Origin: Shewanella zhangzhouensis
GTDB lineage: Bacteria; Pseudomonadota; Gammaproteobacteria; Enterobacterales; Shewanellaceae
DNA: 64,000 bases
Assembly: GCF_019457615.1 (NCBI RefSeq)
Contig: NZ_CP080414.1
Location: forward strand, 2,044,501 to 2,108,500
Reading direction: 5' to 3'
Shown here: positions 1 through 6,577 of the stretch, piece after piece
Position numbering within the stretch: position 1 is the stretch's first letter
Layout of the letters: every line of letters begins with the position of its first letter
Notes under the pieces: generated by a model
What the model saw: only the letters and a program-made list of their open reading frames with translations
Told to the model about the DNA's origin: nothing
Database searches by the model: none
Program-made: the position numbers and the translations under genes

Positions 1-2
1 AG

Positions 3-173
3 CGATATAACAGCTTTGCGGGCATGGTATTCTTTTCGATAGCGAGTGTTTGGGTGATCGTGGTTTCTTTTGCAGCATTCAAAAGAGTATTTGAGCTTGT
101 GAATGCGCAAATATCAATTGGATTGCCTCCACTTGTATTGGTTTTATGGTGGGGAGCAATGTGGTTATTGTAG
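3..173 (+). CDS. Partial integron cassette protein, membrane C-terminus
   Basis: An open frame enters from the left edge and ends at TAG, leaving 56 codons. The visible part is hydrophobic, with two likely membrane segments (around residues 7-24 and 43-56) joined by a short charged KR-containing loop. It ends five bases before an attC inverse core, as expected of a cassette gene. The start and most of the protein lie outside the window, so no family can be named. I am fairly sure it is coding because the frame is open to the edge and is followed directly by attC. Confidence 0.5.
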   Translation, partial: RYNSFAGMVFFSIASVWVIVVSFAAFKRVFELVNAQISIGLPPLVLVLWWGAMWLL

Positions 174-177
174 TCCC

Positions 178-267
178 GCATAACAAGCGCCTGTTGTCGC
201 CCCTGCGGGGCTGGGACAGCTAAAAACGCTGCACTTATTTTGCCTGCGCCAAAGGTGGGCGTTAAGC
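178..267 (+). other. attC site 1 (integron recombination site)
   Basis: An imperfect palindrome runs from an inverse core ending in AAC (178-184) to the core GTTAAGC (261-267), which fits GTTRRRY exactly. The 90-bp length and internal GC-rich complementary arms (CGCCCCTGCGGGGC region) are typical of attC. It closes the truncated first cassette. Confidence 0.85.
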
Positions 268-289
268 GAAATAAGCATCGGAGATATAA

Positions 290-1018
290 ATGAGTAAGGA
301 AGAAAACCTAGTATCGATGTCAGGAGCTCCGATATTTCGGTATACCGATGGAGAGAAAGAATGGGAGGCTCCAACCGGTGAAGAGTGCATTGAAGAGATA
401 TCAAACCATATAGAACAATATATTGGTGAGGTTAGCATGGTATTCCATGAGCTAATTTCAGATACCGTCCATATTGATGTTCATCATGTAAAGCCTACGC
501 CCGAAAGACCGTTCCATACCTTAGTAACATCGGGTATGAGTGATCTTAAAATGAGCGTTCCAGAGAATGTTGATTCGACGCACTATATGGAATTGATGGT
601 AACGCTACCAGAGTATTGGCAAATTGATGACGAATCATTTAAGGATGAACGGTGGTATTGGCCTGTAAGGCAATTGAAGTTTTTAGCGCGCTTTCCTCAT
701 AAGTTTGATACATGGTTGGCTTGGGGGCACACAATACCAAATGGTGATCCAGCTGAAGCCTATGCTGATAATACGAAACTATCTGGAGCAATAATTCTTC
801 CCTCTGTTAATGTACCAGAAGGGTTTAGTAGCCTTGAAATAGATAATGATAAAGTTATCGAGTTCTACAGCATTGTTCCACTATATGATGAGGAAATGAA
901 GTTGAAACTCAATAAAGGCTCCGACTTACTACTTGATAAATTTGATAAGCATGGGATTAGTGACATTATTGTTACAGATCGAAAAAATGTCGCAAAGAAG
1001 AGGTTCGGTCTATTCTGA
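290..1018 (+). CDS. Suppressor-of-fused (SUFU) domain cassette protein
   Basis: A 242-residue soluble protein. The pattern around residues 70-85 (HTLVTSGMSD) and the later segments with ELMVTLPEYW and RFPHKFDTWLAWGHT match what I know of bacterial SUFU-domain proteins (PF05076). The domain covers most of the chain. Bacterial SUFU proteins often act as immunity proteins against polymorphic toxins; a role here is inferred, and no toxin is visible nearby. The ATG lies 23 bases after the attC1 core, with a GGAG stretch upstream. The gene is clearly AT-richer than the core chromosome, and its stop lies four bases before attC2. Confidence 0.75.
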   Translation: MSKEENLVSMSGAPIFRYTDGEKEWEAPTGEECIEEISNHIEQYIGEVSMVFHELISDTVHIDVHHVKPTPERPFHTLVTSGMSDLKMSVPENVDSTHYMELMVTLPEYWQIDDESFKDERWYWPVRQLKFLARFPHKFDTWLAWGHTIPNGDPAEAYADNTKLSGAIILPSVNVPEGFSSLEIDNDKVIEFYSIVPLYDEEMKLKLNKGSDLLLDKFDKHGISDIIVTDRKNVAKKRFGLF

Positions 1019-1021
1019 TGC

Positions 1022-1082
1022 GCTTAACAAGCGCATCAATTTGGACGCTCGCAAGCTCGCGCCCATTACGCGGGCGTTAGTT
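1022..1082 (+). other. attC site 2
   Basis: The inverse core GCTTAAC (1022-1028) fits RYYYAAC and the site ends with core GTTAGTT (1076-1082), one base off consensus. The inner arms contain GAGCTTGCGAGC-type complementarity. At about 61 bp it is the shortest attC here, close to the classical 59-base element. Confidence 0.8.
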
Positions 1083-1103
1083 GGCAAATTGGAGTTTTGG
1101 TCA

Positions 1104-1508
1104 TTGAATATCGCGATACTTAGGGTCTGTGGAAAGTTAGAGGATTTGGAAAGATTAAGGGAAGACTACACGTTCGAAGTGTATAGCCAGTGGAAAAAGG
1201 GTGACCCTATATCTAAGACTAAAACGTTCTCTGAATCGGGTTTTAAGGTATCGATTCCCGATGGTAACTCGCCAAAGGACATGATAGAAATATTGTCATC
1301 TCTACTATTGGAGCTATCAGCTAAGGAAATTGATTTTAGAGATTATGGTGTGACTGCTGAAATAGATATTGGCTTAGGTGTTGGAGAAGAAAAGCAGTTC
1401 GTCGCTACATATGATTTGCCATTACCGTTCCTTGAGTTAGCGGTTAAATGTGGGGTTTCGATTAGTATGTCTAGCTATCCCGTAGATGAAGAAGATGAAA
1501 CCAACTAA
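1104..1508 (+). CDS. DUF4279-like cassette protein
   Basis: The open frame extends upstream into the previous cassette and across attC2, but the cassette boundary is at 1076, so the real start must lie after it. TTG at 1104 has GGAG at 1091-1094 with 9-base spacing, giving 134 residues. The order of features (an N-terminal LRVCGKLEDL strand, a central WKKGD segment, a helix at ILSSLLLELSAKEID, then LELAVKCGVSISMSSYP near the end) resembles DUF4279 proteins. Function is unknown; DUF4279 genes often travel singly in mobile regions. The TAA overlaps the attC3 inverse core. Family assignment is tentative. Confidence 0.55.
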   Translation: MNIAILRVCGKLEDLERLREDYTFEVYSQWKKGDPISKTKTFSESGFKVSIPDGNSPKDMIEILSSLLLELSAKEIDFRDYGVTAEIDIGLGVGEEKQFVATYDLPLPFLELAVKCGVSISMSSYPVDEEDETN

Positions 1509-1580
1509 CAAAGCCAGCCAGCACAGCTCCCTGCGGTCGCTGGACCTCGTTTCACTCGGCCGCTGCTTTCGGCGTTAGAG
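1503..1580 (+). other. attC site 3
   Basis: It runs from the inverse core ending in TAAC (1503-1509) to GTTAGAG (1574-1580). The inner sequence is almost identical to attC9 (4008-4085), sharing a CTCCCTGCGGTCGCTGGACC block and the following CTCGTTTCACTCGG block. Confidence 0.85.
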
Positions 1581-1586
1581 GTCGCA

Positions 1587-1832
1587 GTGGAAATTCACGG
1601 ATACTCCAAGGAAGAGCAAGACGCAGAGGGTCTAATTCCGGCCGAATTAGCAGAAATCACGTTAGTTGCCTCTCCCAATGAACTGCGGCGCATTGCCAAA
1701 TTTCTTGAGAACTGTGCAACCGGAATCGAAGAACGCGGAAAGTCTTGGACTCATGAGCACTTATCAGACCAAGACAAGAGCTTTGAAAATTCACCACACT
1801 TCGTTGTTTACAATCCGAATTACGAGCTGTGA
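1587..1832 (+). CDS. Imm32-like immunity-type cassette protein
   Basis: An 81-residue protein from GTG, seven bases after the attC3 core; a GAGG in the core itself may serve as the ribosome binding site. The segment LAEITLVASPNELRRIAKFL, a later HEHLSD and a terminal VVYNP match the pattern I associate with the Imm32 immunity family. Members are usually linked to polymorphic toxin systems, but here the gene stands alone as a cassette. The alternative is an uncharacterised small protein. It is a single acidic soluble domain with no signal peptide. Confidence 0.55.
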   Translation: MEIHGYSKEEQDAEGLIPAELAEITLVASPNELRRIAKFLENCATGIEERGKSWTHEHLSDQDKSFENSPHFVVYNPNYEL

Positions 1833-1833
1833 C

Positions 1834-1909
1834 CTCTAACATGTCGCTCAACGCGCTCACTTCGTTCGCTGGAACGGCGTTCCGCCGCCCCTTAGCTTAA
1901 TCGTTATAC
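1834..1909 (+). other. attC site 4
   Basis: It runs from CTCTAAC (1834-1840) to core GTTATAC (1903-1909). The internal arms GGAACGGCGTTCC form a short perfect hairpin. About 76 bp. Confidence 0.8.
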
Positions 1910-1924
1910 ATCTTGGGAGTTCAT

Positions 1925-2281
1925 TTGAGCAGGATAGCTATAACTACATTATGTTTAGCCCTGTTTGGCTGTAGTTCATACAAAGCCATTAATGGTTACC
2001 CTGAAAATGGAGCCAGTGGATATTCCGAACAATCTTTAGATGATGGCTCATTTTTGCTGCGTGTAGATGGCCGAGACAATGAGTCTTACGCAGAGTTACG
2101 GTTTAAATTATTAAGAAGAGCCGCTGAAATCTGTCCAGGCTCATTGGAGCTTTCAAACTACACAATGAAGCAAGGGTTTGTAATTCATGCAAAAAGAGTT
2201 CACTGGCCATATGTCACTGCAAAATTGAATTGCACTGAGTTACCAATTGATAAATCTGTTATGTTTGAGAGCGATGTATAA
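1925..2281 (+). CDS. CC0125/CC1285-like lipoprotein (cassette)
   Basis: The chosen start is TTG at 1925, with GGGAG five bases upstream; an in-frame TTG at 1913 is less well placed. The 118-residue product has a short signal peptide ending in the lipobox LFGC at about residues 13-16, so it is probably a lipoprotein. The mature part has GYSEQSLDDGSFLLRVDG followed by AELRFKLLRRAAEIC, the layout of the small CC0125/CC1285 lipoprotein family, whose function is unknown. It ends at the attC5 inverse core. Confidence in lipoprotein character is higher than in the family name. Confidence 0.65.
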   Translation: MSRIAITTLCLALFGCSSYKAINGYPENGASGYSEQSLDDGSFLLRVDGRDNESYAELRFKLLRRAAEICPGSLELSNYTMKQGFVIHAKRVHWPYVTAKLNCTELPIDKSVMFESDV

Positions 2282-2356
2282 CAAGTCAATTATGTTCGCC
2301 CAACACGTTGGGCTGGGACGCGCAAACAGCGTGCGCCCCATATTGAAGCGTTAGCA
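2276..2356 (+). other. attC site 5
   Basis: The inverse core GTATAAC (2276-2282) overlaps the upstream stop; the core GTTAGCA is at 2350-2356. The arms include CGCCCAACACGTTGGGC and GCGCGCAAACAGCGTGCGC. It is closely related to attC6. Confidence 0.85.
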
Positions 2357-2371
2357 GGACAAGGCGGGCAC

Positions 2372-2671
2372 TTGAAGATTTCCGTATTCCCTAAATGCCA
2401 TTGGTCAGATTTTAAAGATACCAAGGAAATAGAAAGGCTGATCTGGAACACTCTAAAAGTTACTGATGTAGGCGGTTCTTGGGATTATCACAATTTCACT
2501 TCTGACAGCTCACTTTGGTGTAACGGCGACTACAGTTTAACTCTGCGATATATGGACGAAGCCAAGTTACAAAGCATTGAGCTAATGAATCCTGAACCCA
2601 GAAATGCAGAGCTAAATTTTCTAGTGGAAATATTTCTTAAGCAGTACGGCCTTGTTAGTGAGTACTGCTAA
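2372..2671 (+). CDS. Hypothetical cassette protein
   Basis: A 99-residue soluble protein with a TTG start 15 bases after attC5; AAGGCGGG lies just upstream as a weak ribosome binding site. It has an N-terminal strand (MKISVFPKCHW), a helix, an aromatic centre (GGSWDYHNF, SSLWCNGDYSLTLRYMD) and a C-terminal helix. I do not recognise the family. The small size, alpha/beta pattern and attC flanks fit the many single-domain unknowns found in integrons. Confidence 0.55.
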   Translation: MKISVFPKCHWSDFKDTKEIERLIWNTLKVTDVGGSWDYHNFTSDSSLWCNGDYSLTLRYMDEAKLQSIELMNPEPRNAELNFLVEIFLKQYGLVSEYC

Positions 2672-2746
2672 CAAGTTTGTGAAGTTCGCCCAACAAGTTG
2701 GGCTGGAACGCGCAAACAACGCGCGCCCCTTACAAAGGCGTTAAGT
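2666..2746 (+). other. attC site 6
   Basis: It runs from TGCTAAC (2666-2672) to GTTAAGT (2740-2746). The inner part repeats attC5 closely, including CGCCCAACAAGTTGGGCTGG and a GCGCAAACAACGCGCGC arm. Confidence 0.85.
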
Positions 2747-2755
2747 GTCACAAGT

Positions 2756-3076
2756 ATGTATAGCCTCGAAGATATAAAGGGTCGATCTGAGTCAAAAGAT
2801 GAGTTTGTTGTCGGTTACACCGATGCCATGGAGCTATTATCCCTCTTTGAGCAAAGTAATACTCAAGTACTTGGATGGGAAGGTTGGCTCAAATACGAAA
2901 ACGGTAAGTTTGGGCATTCCCAAAAATATCAGGGAACAGCTGATCTATCAGCCATGCCAAATACATCGGCAATAGCACTAATAAAAAGCACTATCATGCA
3001 AGCCCACACTGAGTGGCAAGAAAAGCCGGAGGTAAGTAATGTAAGTCTATTATTCTGCATTGCCACCAACACTTAA
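2756..3076 (+). CDS. Hypothetical cassette protein
   Basis: A 106-residue protein from ATG ten bases after attC6. It is soluble, with a conserved-looking core VLGWEGWLKY, then GHSQKYQGTADLS and a helix ALIKSTIMQAHTEWQEKP, ending in a hydrophobic strand SLLFCIATN. I have a sense that such proteins recur as integron cassettes in marine bacteria but cannot name a family. No catalytic motif is evident. The ribosome binding site is weak, so translation may depend on upstream cassette readthrough. Confidence 0.6.
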   Translation: MYSLEDIKGRSESKDEFVVGYTDAMELLSLFEQSNTQVLGWEGWLKYENGKFGHSQKYQGTADLSAMPNTSAIALIKSTIMQAHTEWQEKPEVSNVSLLFCIATNT

Positions 3077-3169
3077 CAAGACCCGGCAACATCAAGCCCA
3101 ACGACCTTTTGCTTCGCAAAAGTGGGCTTTGGACTCGCATACGCTCGCCGTTGCGGGCAAACGTTAAGT
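3071..3169 (+). other. attC site 7
   Basis: Inverse core ACTTAAC (3071-3077) and core GTTAAGT (3163-3169) match consensus. At 99 bp it is the longest in the array. Inner arms include AGCCCA and TGGGCT around a CTTTTGCTTCGCAAAAG hairpin. Confidence 0.85.
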
Positions 3170-3176
3170 GTCCAAA

Positions 3177-3485
3177 ATGAATAAGCGTTGTTGCCAAGAT
3201 ATGCAGAGAGCAATCACTTTGGATTGCACCCAACACAAAGACATATATTCATGCCCGGATGTACTTGTTAGTTACATTCCAAAGTTCGACGAATATGGTT
3301 TGATTATTCATGACGGCGGTAGTGCATCGACTGAAATAAACTACTGCCCTTGGTGCGGTAAAAAGCTACCAGAGTCAAAACGCGATGAATGGTTCGAGGA
3401 ACTTGAAAAACTTGGTTTTGATGAACCTTCCGAACAAGAAATTCCAGTGGAATTTAATAGTGATGCTTGGTACCGCAACACTTAA
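3177..3485 (+). CDS. DUF6980-like zinc-binding cassette protein
   Basis: A 102-residue protein from ATG 3177; GTG 3168 in the same frame overlaps the attC core and is less likely. It carries an N-terminal RCCQDM, a mid-protein Cys-rich strand and a C-terminal CPWCGKKLPESKRDEWFEEL block. The CPWCG knuckle with upstream Cys residues suggests a small zinc ribbon. The CPWCG-LPESKRDEWF pattern is what I know from DUF6980-type proteins, which have no assigned function. The stop overlaps the attC8 inverse core. Confidence 0.6.
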   Translation: MNKRCCQDMQRAITLDCTQHKDIYSCPDVLVSYIPKFDEYGLIIHDGGSASTEINYCPWCGKKLPESKRDEWFEELEKLGFDEPSEQEIPVEFNSDAWYRNT

Positions 3486-3548
3486 CCAGTTGCTCAAGTT
3501 TATTTCGCCAGCCAAGGTTGGCGCCAGTCCCTTAGTAAAGCGTTATAC
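3480..3548 (+). other. attC site 8
   Basis: Inverse core ACTTAAC (3480-3486) and core GTTATAC (3542-3548). The inner CGCCAGCCAAGGTTGGCG arm is shared with attC10, of which this is a shorter version. Confidence 0.85.
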
Positions 3549-3554
3549 GACTTG

Positions 3555-4013
3555 ATGAACACTCAAATCCAATTCAGCGATTTATACAGCGCATTCAGTG
3601 GTTACCCTCTTAAATCAAAAATTGAAGAGTGTCCCCATTGTGAGCTGCAAAGTGCAGAAGATTTATTGCACAAAAATGATTTGACCCAGCTAGCATGGGA
3701 TGATCTTCAGCTCTTCATTGCTAAGACCATGACAACATTTGGTGACGTAGACGATTTCAAACACTTTTTACCCCGCATCTTTGAGCTATACATCACGGAT
3801 TATTGGAACGCGCCATATGATTTTGGATTGTTTCTCTCAAAGCTCGAGTATGGTCGTTGGACTACGTGGCCTCAGAGAGAAAGAGAATCTGTGTTAAGGC
3901 TGTATGAGAGTTGGGTAATGCAATTAAAGGAATCTAGCTTAGAGGAAGATAGAGAATTGCTAGAGGATATTGTTGCAGACATAAAATACTATGAGGTCAA
4001 GTTTGTCGTATAA
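3555..4013 (+). CDS. Hypothetical cassette protein
   Basis: A 152-residue acidic soluble protein; ATG 3555 is preferred over TTG 3552. It starts with a helix, has a CPHC pair near residues 27-30 that could bind metal if partnered, then MTTFGDVDDFKHFLPRIFEL, an aromatic stretch GRWTTWPQRERESVLRLYESW and a long acidic helix. Similar proteins with a W-x-x-WP-x-x-E block occur singly in mobile regions, but I cannot assign a function. Strongly AT-rich, and it ends at attC9. Confidence 0.6.
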   Translation: MNTQIQFSDLYSAFSGYPLKSKIEECPHCELQSAEDLLHKNDLTQLAWDDLQLFIAKTMTTFGDVDDFKHFLPRIFELYITDYWNAPYDFGLFLSKLEYGRWTTWPQRERESVLRLYESWVMQLKESSLEEDRELLEDIVADIKYYEVKFVV

Positions 4014-4085
4014 CCAAGCCAGCCAGCACCGCTCCCTGCGGTCGCTGGACCTCGTTTCACTCGGCCGCTGCTGGCGGCGTTAGGC
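4008..4085 (+). other. attC site 9
   Basis: GTATAAC (4008-4014) to GTTAGGC (4079-4085), a perfect GTTRRRY core. The inner part is nearly the same as attC3, differing by only a few bases, which points to recent duplication or a shared cassette source. Confidence 0.9.
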
Positions 4086-4091
4086 ATCTCA

Positions 4092-4424
4092 ATGAACCTT
4101 GATGAACTAGTAAATTCTGTGCCTGAAATCGAACTGAGAGAAAATCTCTCGCACTGGGTCAGAGAGTGGAAGCAAGACGATAAAGATATTGAGGCGCTCG
4201 CTTATCTAATTGGAAAATGGCATGGAAATGTTTGGTTTCAAGATACGGATTCATCAAACAACTTCCACTCTGAATTTCAAAATTTTAAAAGTGCCGCAAT
4301 AGACAATATTGGCGGCTTAACATTAAACGAACGTCTGTATTGGTTTGGTCTTTTTGAAGTATGGGAAGGCGGTAATGAAATCACGCAAAATCGCTTACGT
4401 AGTAAGCTCCGCGCAAATGCCTAA
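4092..4424 (+). CDS. Hypothetical cassette protein
   Basis: A 110-residue helical soluble protein from an ATG seven bases after the attC9 core. It has amphipathic helices around residues 3-35, a WHGNVWF segment and a C-terminal helix with YWFGLFEVWEGG. No family recognised, and no signal peptide or membrane segment. The short distance to attC leaves no room for a promoter or a clear Shine-Dalgarno sequence. Confidence 0.55.
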   Translation: MNLDELVNSVPEIELRENLSHWVREWKQDDKDIEALAYLIGKWHGNVWFQDTDSSNNFHSEFQNFKSAAIDNIGGLTLNERLYWFGLFEVWEGGNEITQNRLRSKLRANA

Positions 4425-4508
4425 CCAGTTGCTCAAGTTTACTTCGCCAGCCAAGGCTGGCTCCGTGGGACTGGCGCGTTGCGCCAGCCCCTTAGCAAAG
4501 CGTTAGGT
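4419..4508 (+). other. attC site 10
   Basis: GCCTAAC (4419-4425) to GTTAGGT (4502-4508), both matching consensus. Its outer arms equal attC8, with an extra inner insertion containing GGCGCGTTGCGCC. Confidence 0.9.
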
Positions 4509-4515
4509 GATTTCA

Positions 4516-4755
4516 ATGAATCCAGCTTTGACCGAACTTCGTAAAGAGTTAGCCAGCAAAGGTTATAGGAGAGGCACTTATTCAGTGGGTAAAACTCCTA
4601 TTGGCGAAGGTCATTGTATTCTGCAAGAAGGTAATATTTATCTAGTTTTCTATTATGAAAGAGGTAATAGATATGAACTGCATAGTCATGTTGACGTAAA
4701 TGACGCAATTTACCAGTTTCGAGAAAGATTACAGAACGACCTTTTTACTAAGTAA
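4516..4755 (+). CDS. Hypothetical small cassette protein
   Basis: A 79-residue basic protein from ATG 4516; GTG 4507 sits inside the attC core and is rejected. It has an N-terminal helix (ALTELRKELASKGY), two strands (HCILQEG, IYLVFYYERGNRYE) and a helix with DAIYQFRERL, a compact alpha-beta-beta-alpha fold. No family recognised. Flanked by attC10 and the degenerate attC11. Confidence 0.55.
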   Translation: MNPALTELRKELASKGYRRGTYSVGKTPIGEGHCILQEGNIYLVFYYERGNRYELHSHVDVNDAIYQFRERLQNDLFTK

Positions 4756-4789
4756 CCCGATGATATTTTATATGAAATGGGTATTCTTC

Positions 4790-4867
4790 ACCTAACCAGG
4801 TCACCCCGAGCCGCTCCCCGCGACCGCAGAACCTCGCTTCACTCGGCCGATACTCTCGGCGTTTGCT
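4790..4867 (+). other. attC site 11, degenerate core
   Basis: The inverse core ACCTAAC (4790-4796) is perfect and the inner sequence belongs to the attC3/attC9 family (CGCTTCACTCGGCCGA arm), but the distal core is GTTTGCT (4861-4867), which breaks GTTRRRY. This is the last recognisable attC and probably marks the decayed end of the array. Confidence 0.65.
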
Positions 4868-4893
4868 AATGTTTTCATATAAAGGATAAAGAA

Positions 4894-5295
4894 ATGAAAA
4901 TTGAAGGGAAATCTCAAACAAAAGACTCAAAATACAACGCGACAATTGGCTTTATAGTCAGCATCGGTATGCTTCTTGTTGTTTTTATGGCAATTGATTT
5001 CTCTACTATGCCTGCATTTGGCAAGGTATTCATGATTTTATGGATCTTTGTTGTAGCAGCACAGGGTTATCAGGCATATCGTAATTCTATTTTTTCAAAC
5101 AATAGTCTTCATCAAAAAGTGACAGATCATAATTTGGTTTTGAAAGGAGAAGCGGGATCTGCGCTCAGTAGACCAAAAAATGACCATGCGGACAGACTCG
5201 TAAAAGTTGAACAACTTTATAACGATGGGTTGTTGTCAAGGGAAGAATATTTGGCCAAAAGAAAGGATATTTTGGACGGAGATTGGGGTAGCTAA
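4894..5295 (+). CDS. SHOCT-domain membrane protein
   Basis: A 133-residue protein with AAAGGATAAAG just upstream of its ATG. Two membrane segments lie at about residues 18-35 and 42-60, then a polar linker, and a C-terminal SHOCT motif at about 100-127 (RLVKVEQLYNDGLLSREEYLAKRKDIL region). SHOCT is a short oligomerisation-type motif on many bacterial membrane and nucleic-acid proteins; the role here is unknown. It follows the last attC, so it may be the terminal cassette cargo or the first resident gene. The coding sequence is AT-rich like the cassettes. Confidence 0.75.
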   Translation: MKIEGKSQTKDSKYNATIGFIVSIGMLLVVFMAIDFSTMPAFGKVFMILWIFVVAAQGYQAYRNSIFSNNSLHQKVTDHNLVLKGEAGSALSRPKNDHADRLVKVEQLYNDGLLSREEYLAKRKDILDGDWGS

Positions 5296-5367
5296 AACTC
5301 CCGGTAGTGCCAATATTGTGTGCTGTGCTTAAAAAATCCCGTCCTGGGGTGACTGTTCTTTTGAGTT

Positions 5368-5508
5368 ATGTACAAACAATTAACTCGTTTTCTATTTGCT
5401 GCTTTCGTTGTGCTAATAATAATGCCTTCGACCTTAGCGCAGTATTTGGCCTCTATCGTTGGCAATATCTGTGAAAGTGGTCTTTACTCAGTTCGCGATA
5501 GCTGCTGA
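5368..5508 (+). CDS. Possible small secreted peptide
   Basis: A 46-codon frame from ATG to TGA. The first 25 residues look like a signal peptide: basic MYKQLTR, a hydrophobic stretch FLFAAFVVLIIM, then PSTLA before a Q. The remaining 22 residues contain two Cys and could form one disulfide. TTTTGAG upstream is a poor ribosome binding site. This is the only plausible coding content between 5296 and 5649, and it may be a remnant rather than an active gene. Confidence 0.3.
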   Translation: MYKQLTRFLFAAFVVLIIMPSTLAQYLASIVGNICESGLYSVRDSC

Positions 5509-5649
5509 GGCCTAATATACGGCCAAGCGTTTTGATAGGTTTTCTTTGGTCACTGGGTCAGTAACGCAAAATTGCTTGTCCACTTTACCTGTATGCCACT
5601 GCTTTTTAACCTGTCGTGATATGCACATTTTTTATTTATGAGGATTTAT

Positions 5650-5913
5650 ATGAAGTTTTACCCTTATCAAACAATTCAGACTGTTAACTTACCGACTCTT
5701 TTATTTGCGGCTAGGGCACTGGGTATTCTTTCTTACATTTTTTCTCTATTTACCGTTCTGCTTTGGGGCGCTATTTTTGTTGTTGAGTCCGGCATCAGGC
5801 AAACCTCTTTGTTTTATAGCTTTGGCACACTGGCAGTTACCATCTTACTTCTGGTTATTAGTGGGTTGTGTGCTGCAGTTGTATCCTGTGAATATAAGTA
5901 CACCCATGACTAA
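5650..5913 (+). CDS. Small hypothetical membrane protein
   Basis: An in-frame ATG exists at 5638, but ATG 5650 is preceded by GAGGA with suitable spacing, giving 87 residues. Two strongly hydrophobic segments (about residues 25-47 and 57-77) are separated by a short polar loop with SGIRQTS, and the tail is short and charged (CEYKYTHD). No family recognised. It lies alone in the AT-rich border between the integron and the core genes. Confidence 0.5.
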   Translation: MKFYPYQTIQTVNLPTLLFAARALGILSYIFSLFTVLLWGAIFVVESGIRQTSLFYSFGTLAVTILLLVISGLCAAVVSCEYKYTHD

Positions 5914-6259
5914 TACGTCTTGTAACCTTCGAGTTGCATCATTCTCACGCTAAAGACTTCCTCATGATTGCTGTGGCACTTCATCCTGTTATAGCCGCTG
6001 TGTTTGGACTTATATGCCAGCCTTATCTTGGGGATGGGGTGTTCCTATGTGATGAGCGTTTGCCCCGTTATCCATGTTTGGTTTTATAAGCTTATCTGGC
6101 TGCGCACTTGTTCTACCGTGCAGTTATCACCCGGTGCAACAAGCAGCGCTGTACGTGGGATTGGTTGGAGTAAGAGAGAACAAAAACGCCCCATGAACGG
6201 GGCGTTTTTTATTGGCTTTTTATTGGCCTTATATTGGCACGGCACACAGCAAACCCAGC
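5914..6259. other. Intergenic stretch with terminator, no convincing gene
   Basis: Between the small membrane protein and the DUF2897 gene I see only a weak 41-codon frame (5964-6089) without a ribosome binding site, and the terminator at 6184-6210. Composition remains AT-rich until the terminator, after which the GC-rich core genes begin. Confidence 0.5.
6184..6210. terminator. Bidirectional intrinsic terminator
   Basis: AACGCCCC and GGGGCGTT arms around ATGAAC, followed by T6 on the + strand and by T-rich sequence on the - strand. It can end both rightward transcripts from the border region and the leftward kdn/kdsB transcript. Confidence 0.85.
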
Positions 6260-6577
6260 TTAATCGGGTTTGCTCTCTGGTGGCGTTTGGCGGTCGGCAT
6301 TTGGTGTACTTTTGGTCGCAACATTGGCCGCAGCATTGGCCGCAGCATTGGTCGCAGCTTTGGCGGATTTGGTATCAGCCCCAGATGCGGATGAATCATC
6401 ACCCGTGCTATCTGCAGTAACCCTGGATTTGTTTTCCGCTGGTTTTTTGGGGGCGCCAAACTGGGGCATTTTAAACTTGGCGCTGTATTTGAGTACGGCG
6501 ATGTTTGAAAAAATCACCCCAATCACCAACAGGATGATGAGCCAGACTTCCAGATTTGACATGCCGGACGCGTTCAT
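6260..6577 (-). CDS. DUF2897 family membrane protein
   Basis: A 105-residue protein with one N-terminal membrane segment (about residues 9-28, EVWLIILLVIGVIFSNIAVL) and a long polar low-complexity tail, the layout of DUF2897. The ATG shares its A with the TGA of kdsB, suggesting translational coupling; an alternative ATG (MSNLEV) lies five codons later. The tail has AANAAANAAAN repeats encoded by near-identical 12-base units (around 6325-6360), a likely slippage site. Function unknown. It is the last gene of the leftward operon. Confidence 0.7.
   Translation of the reverse strand: MNASGMSNLEVWLIILLVIGVIFSNIAVLKYSAKFKMPQFGAPKKPAENKSRVTADSTGDDSSASGADTKSAKAATNAAANAAANVATKSTPNADRQTPPESKPD

Noticed and set aside
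933..1103. Upstream extension of the DUF4279-like frame
   Set aside because: It would start inside the SUFU cassette and span attC2; cassette boundaries require a start after the attC core.
5964..6089. 41-codon frame in the border region
   Set aside because: No ribosome binding site and no signal or domain pattern; length is within chance.
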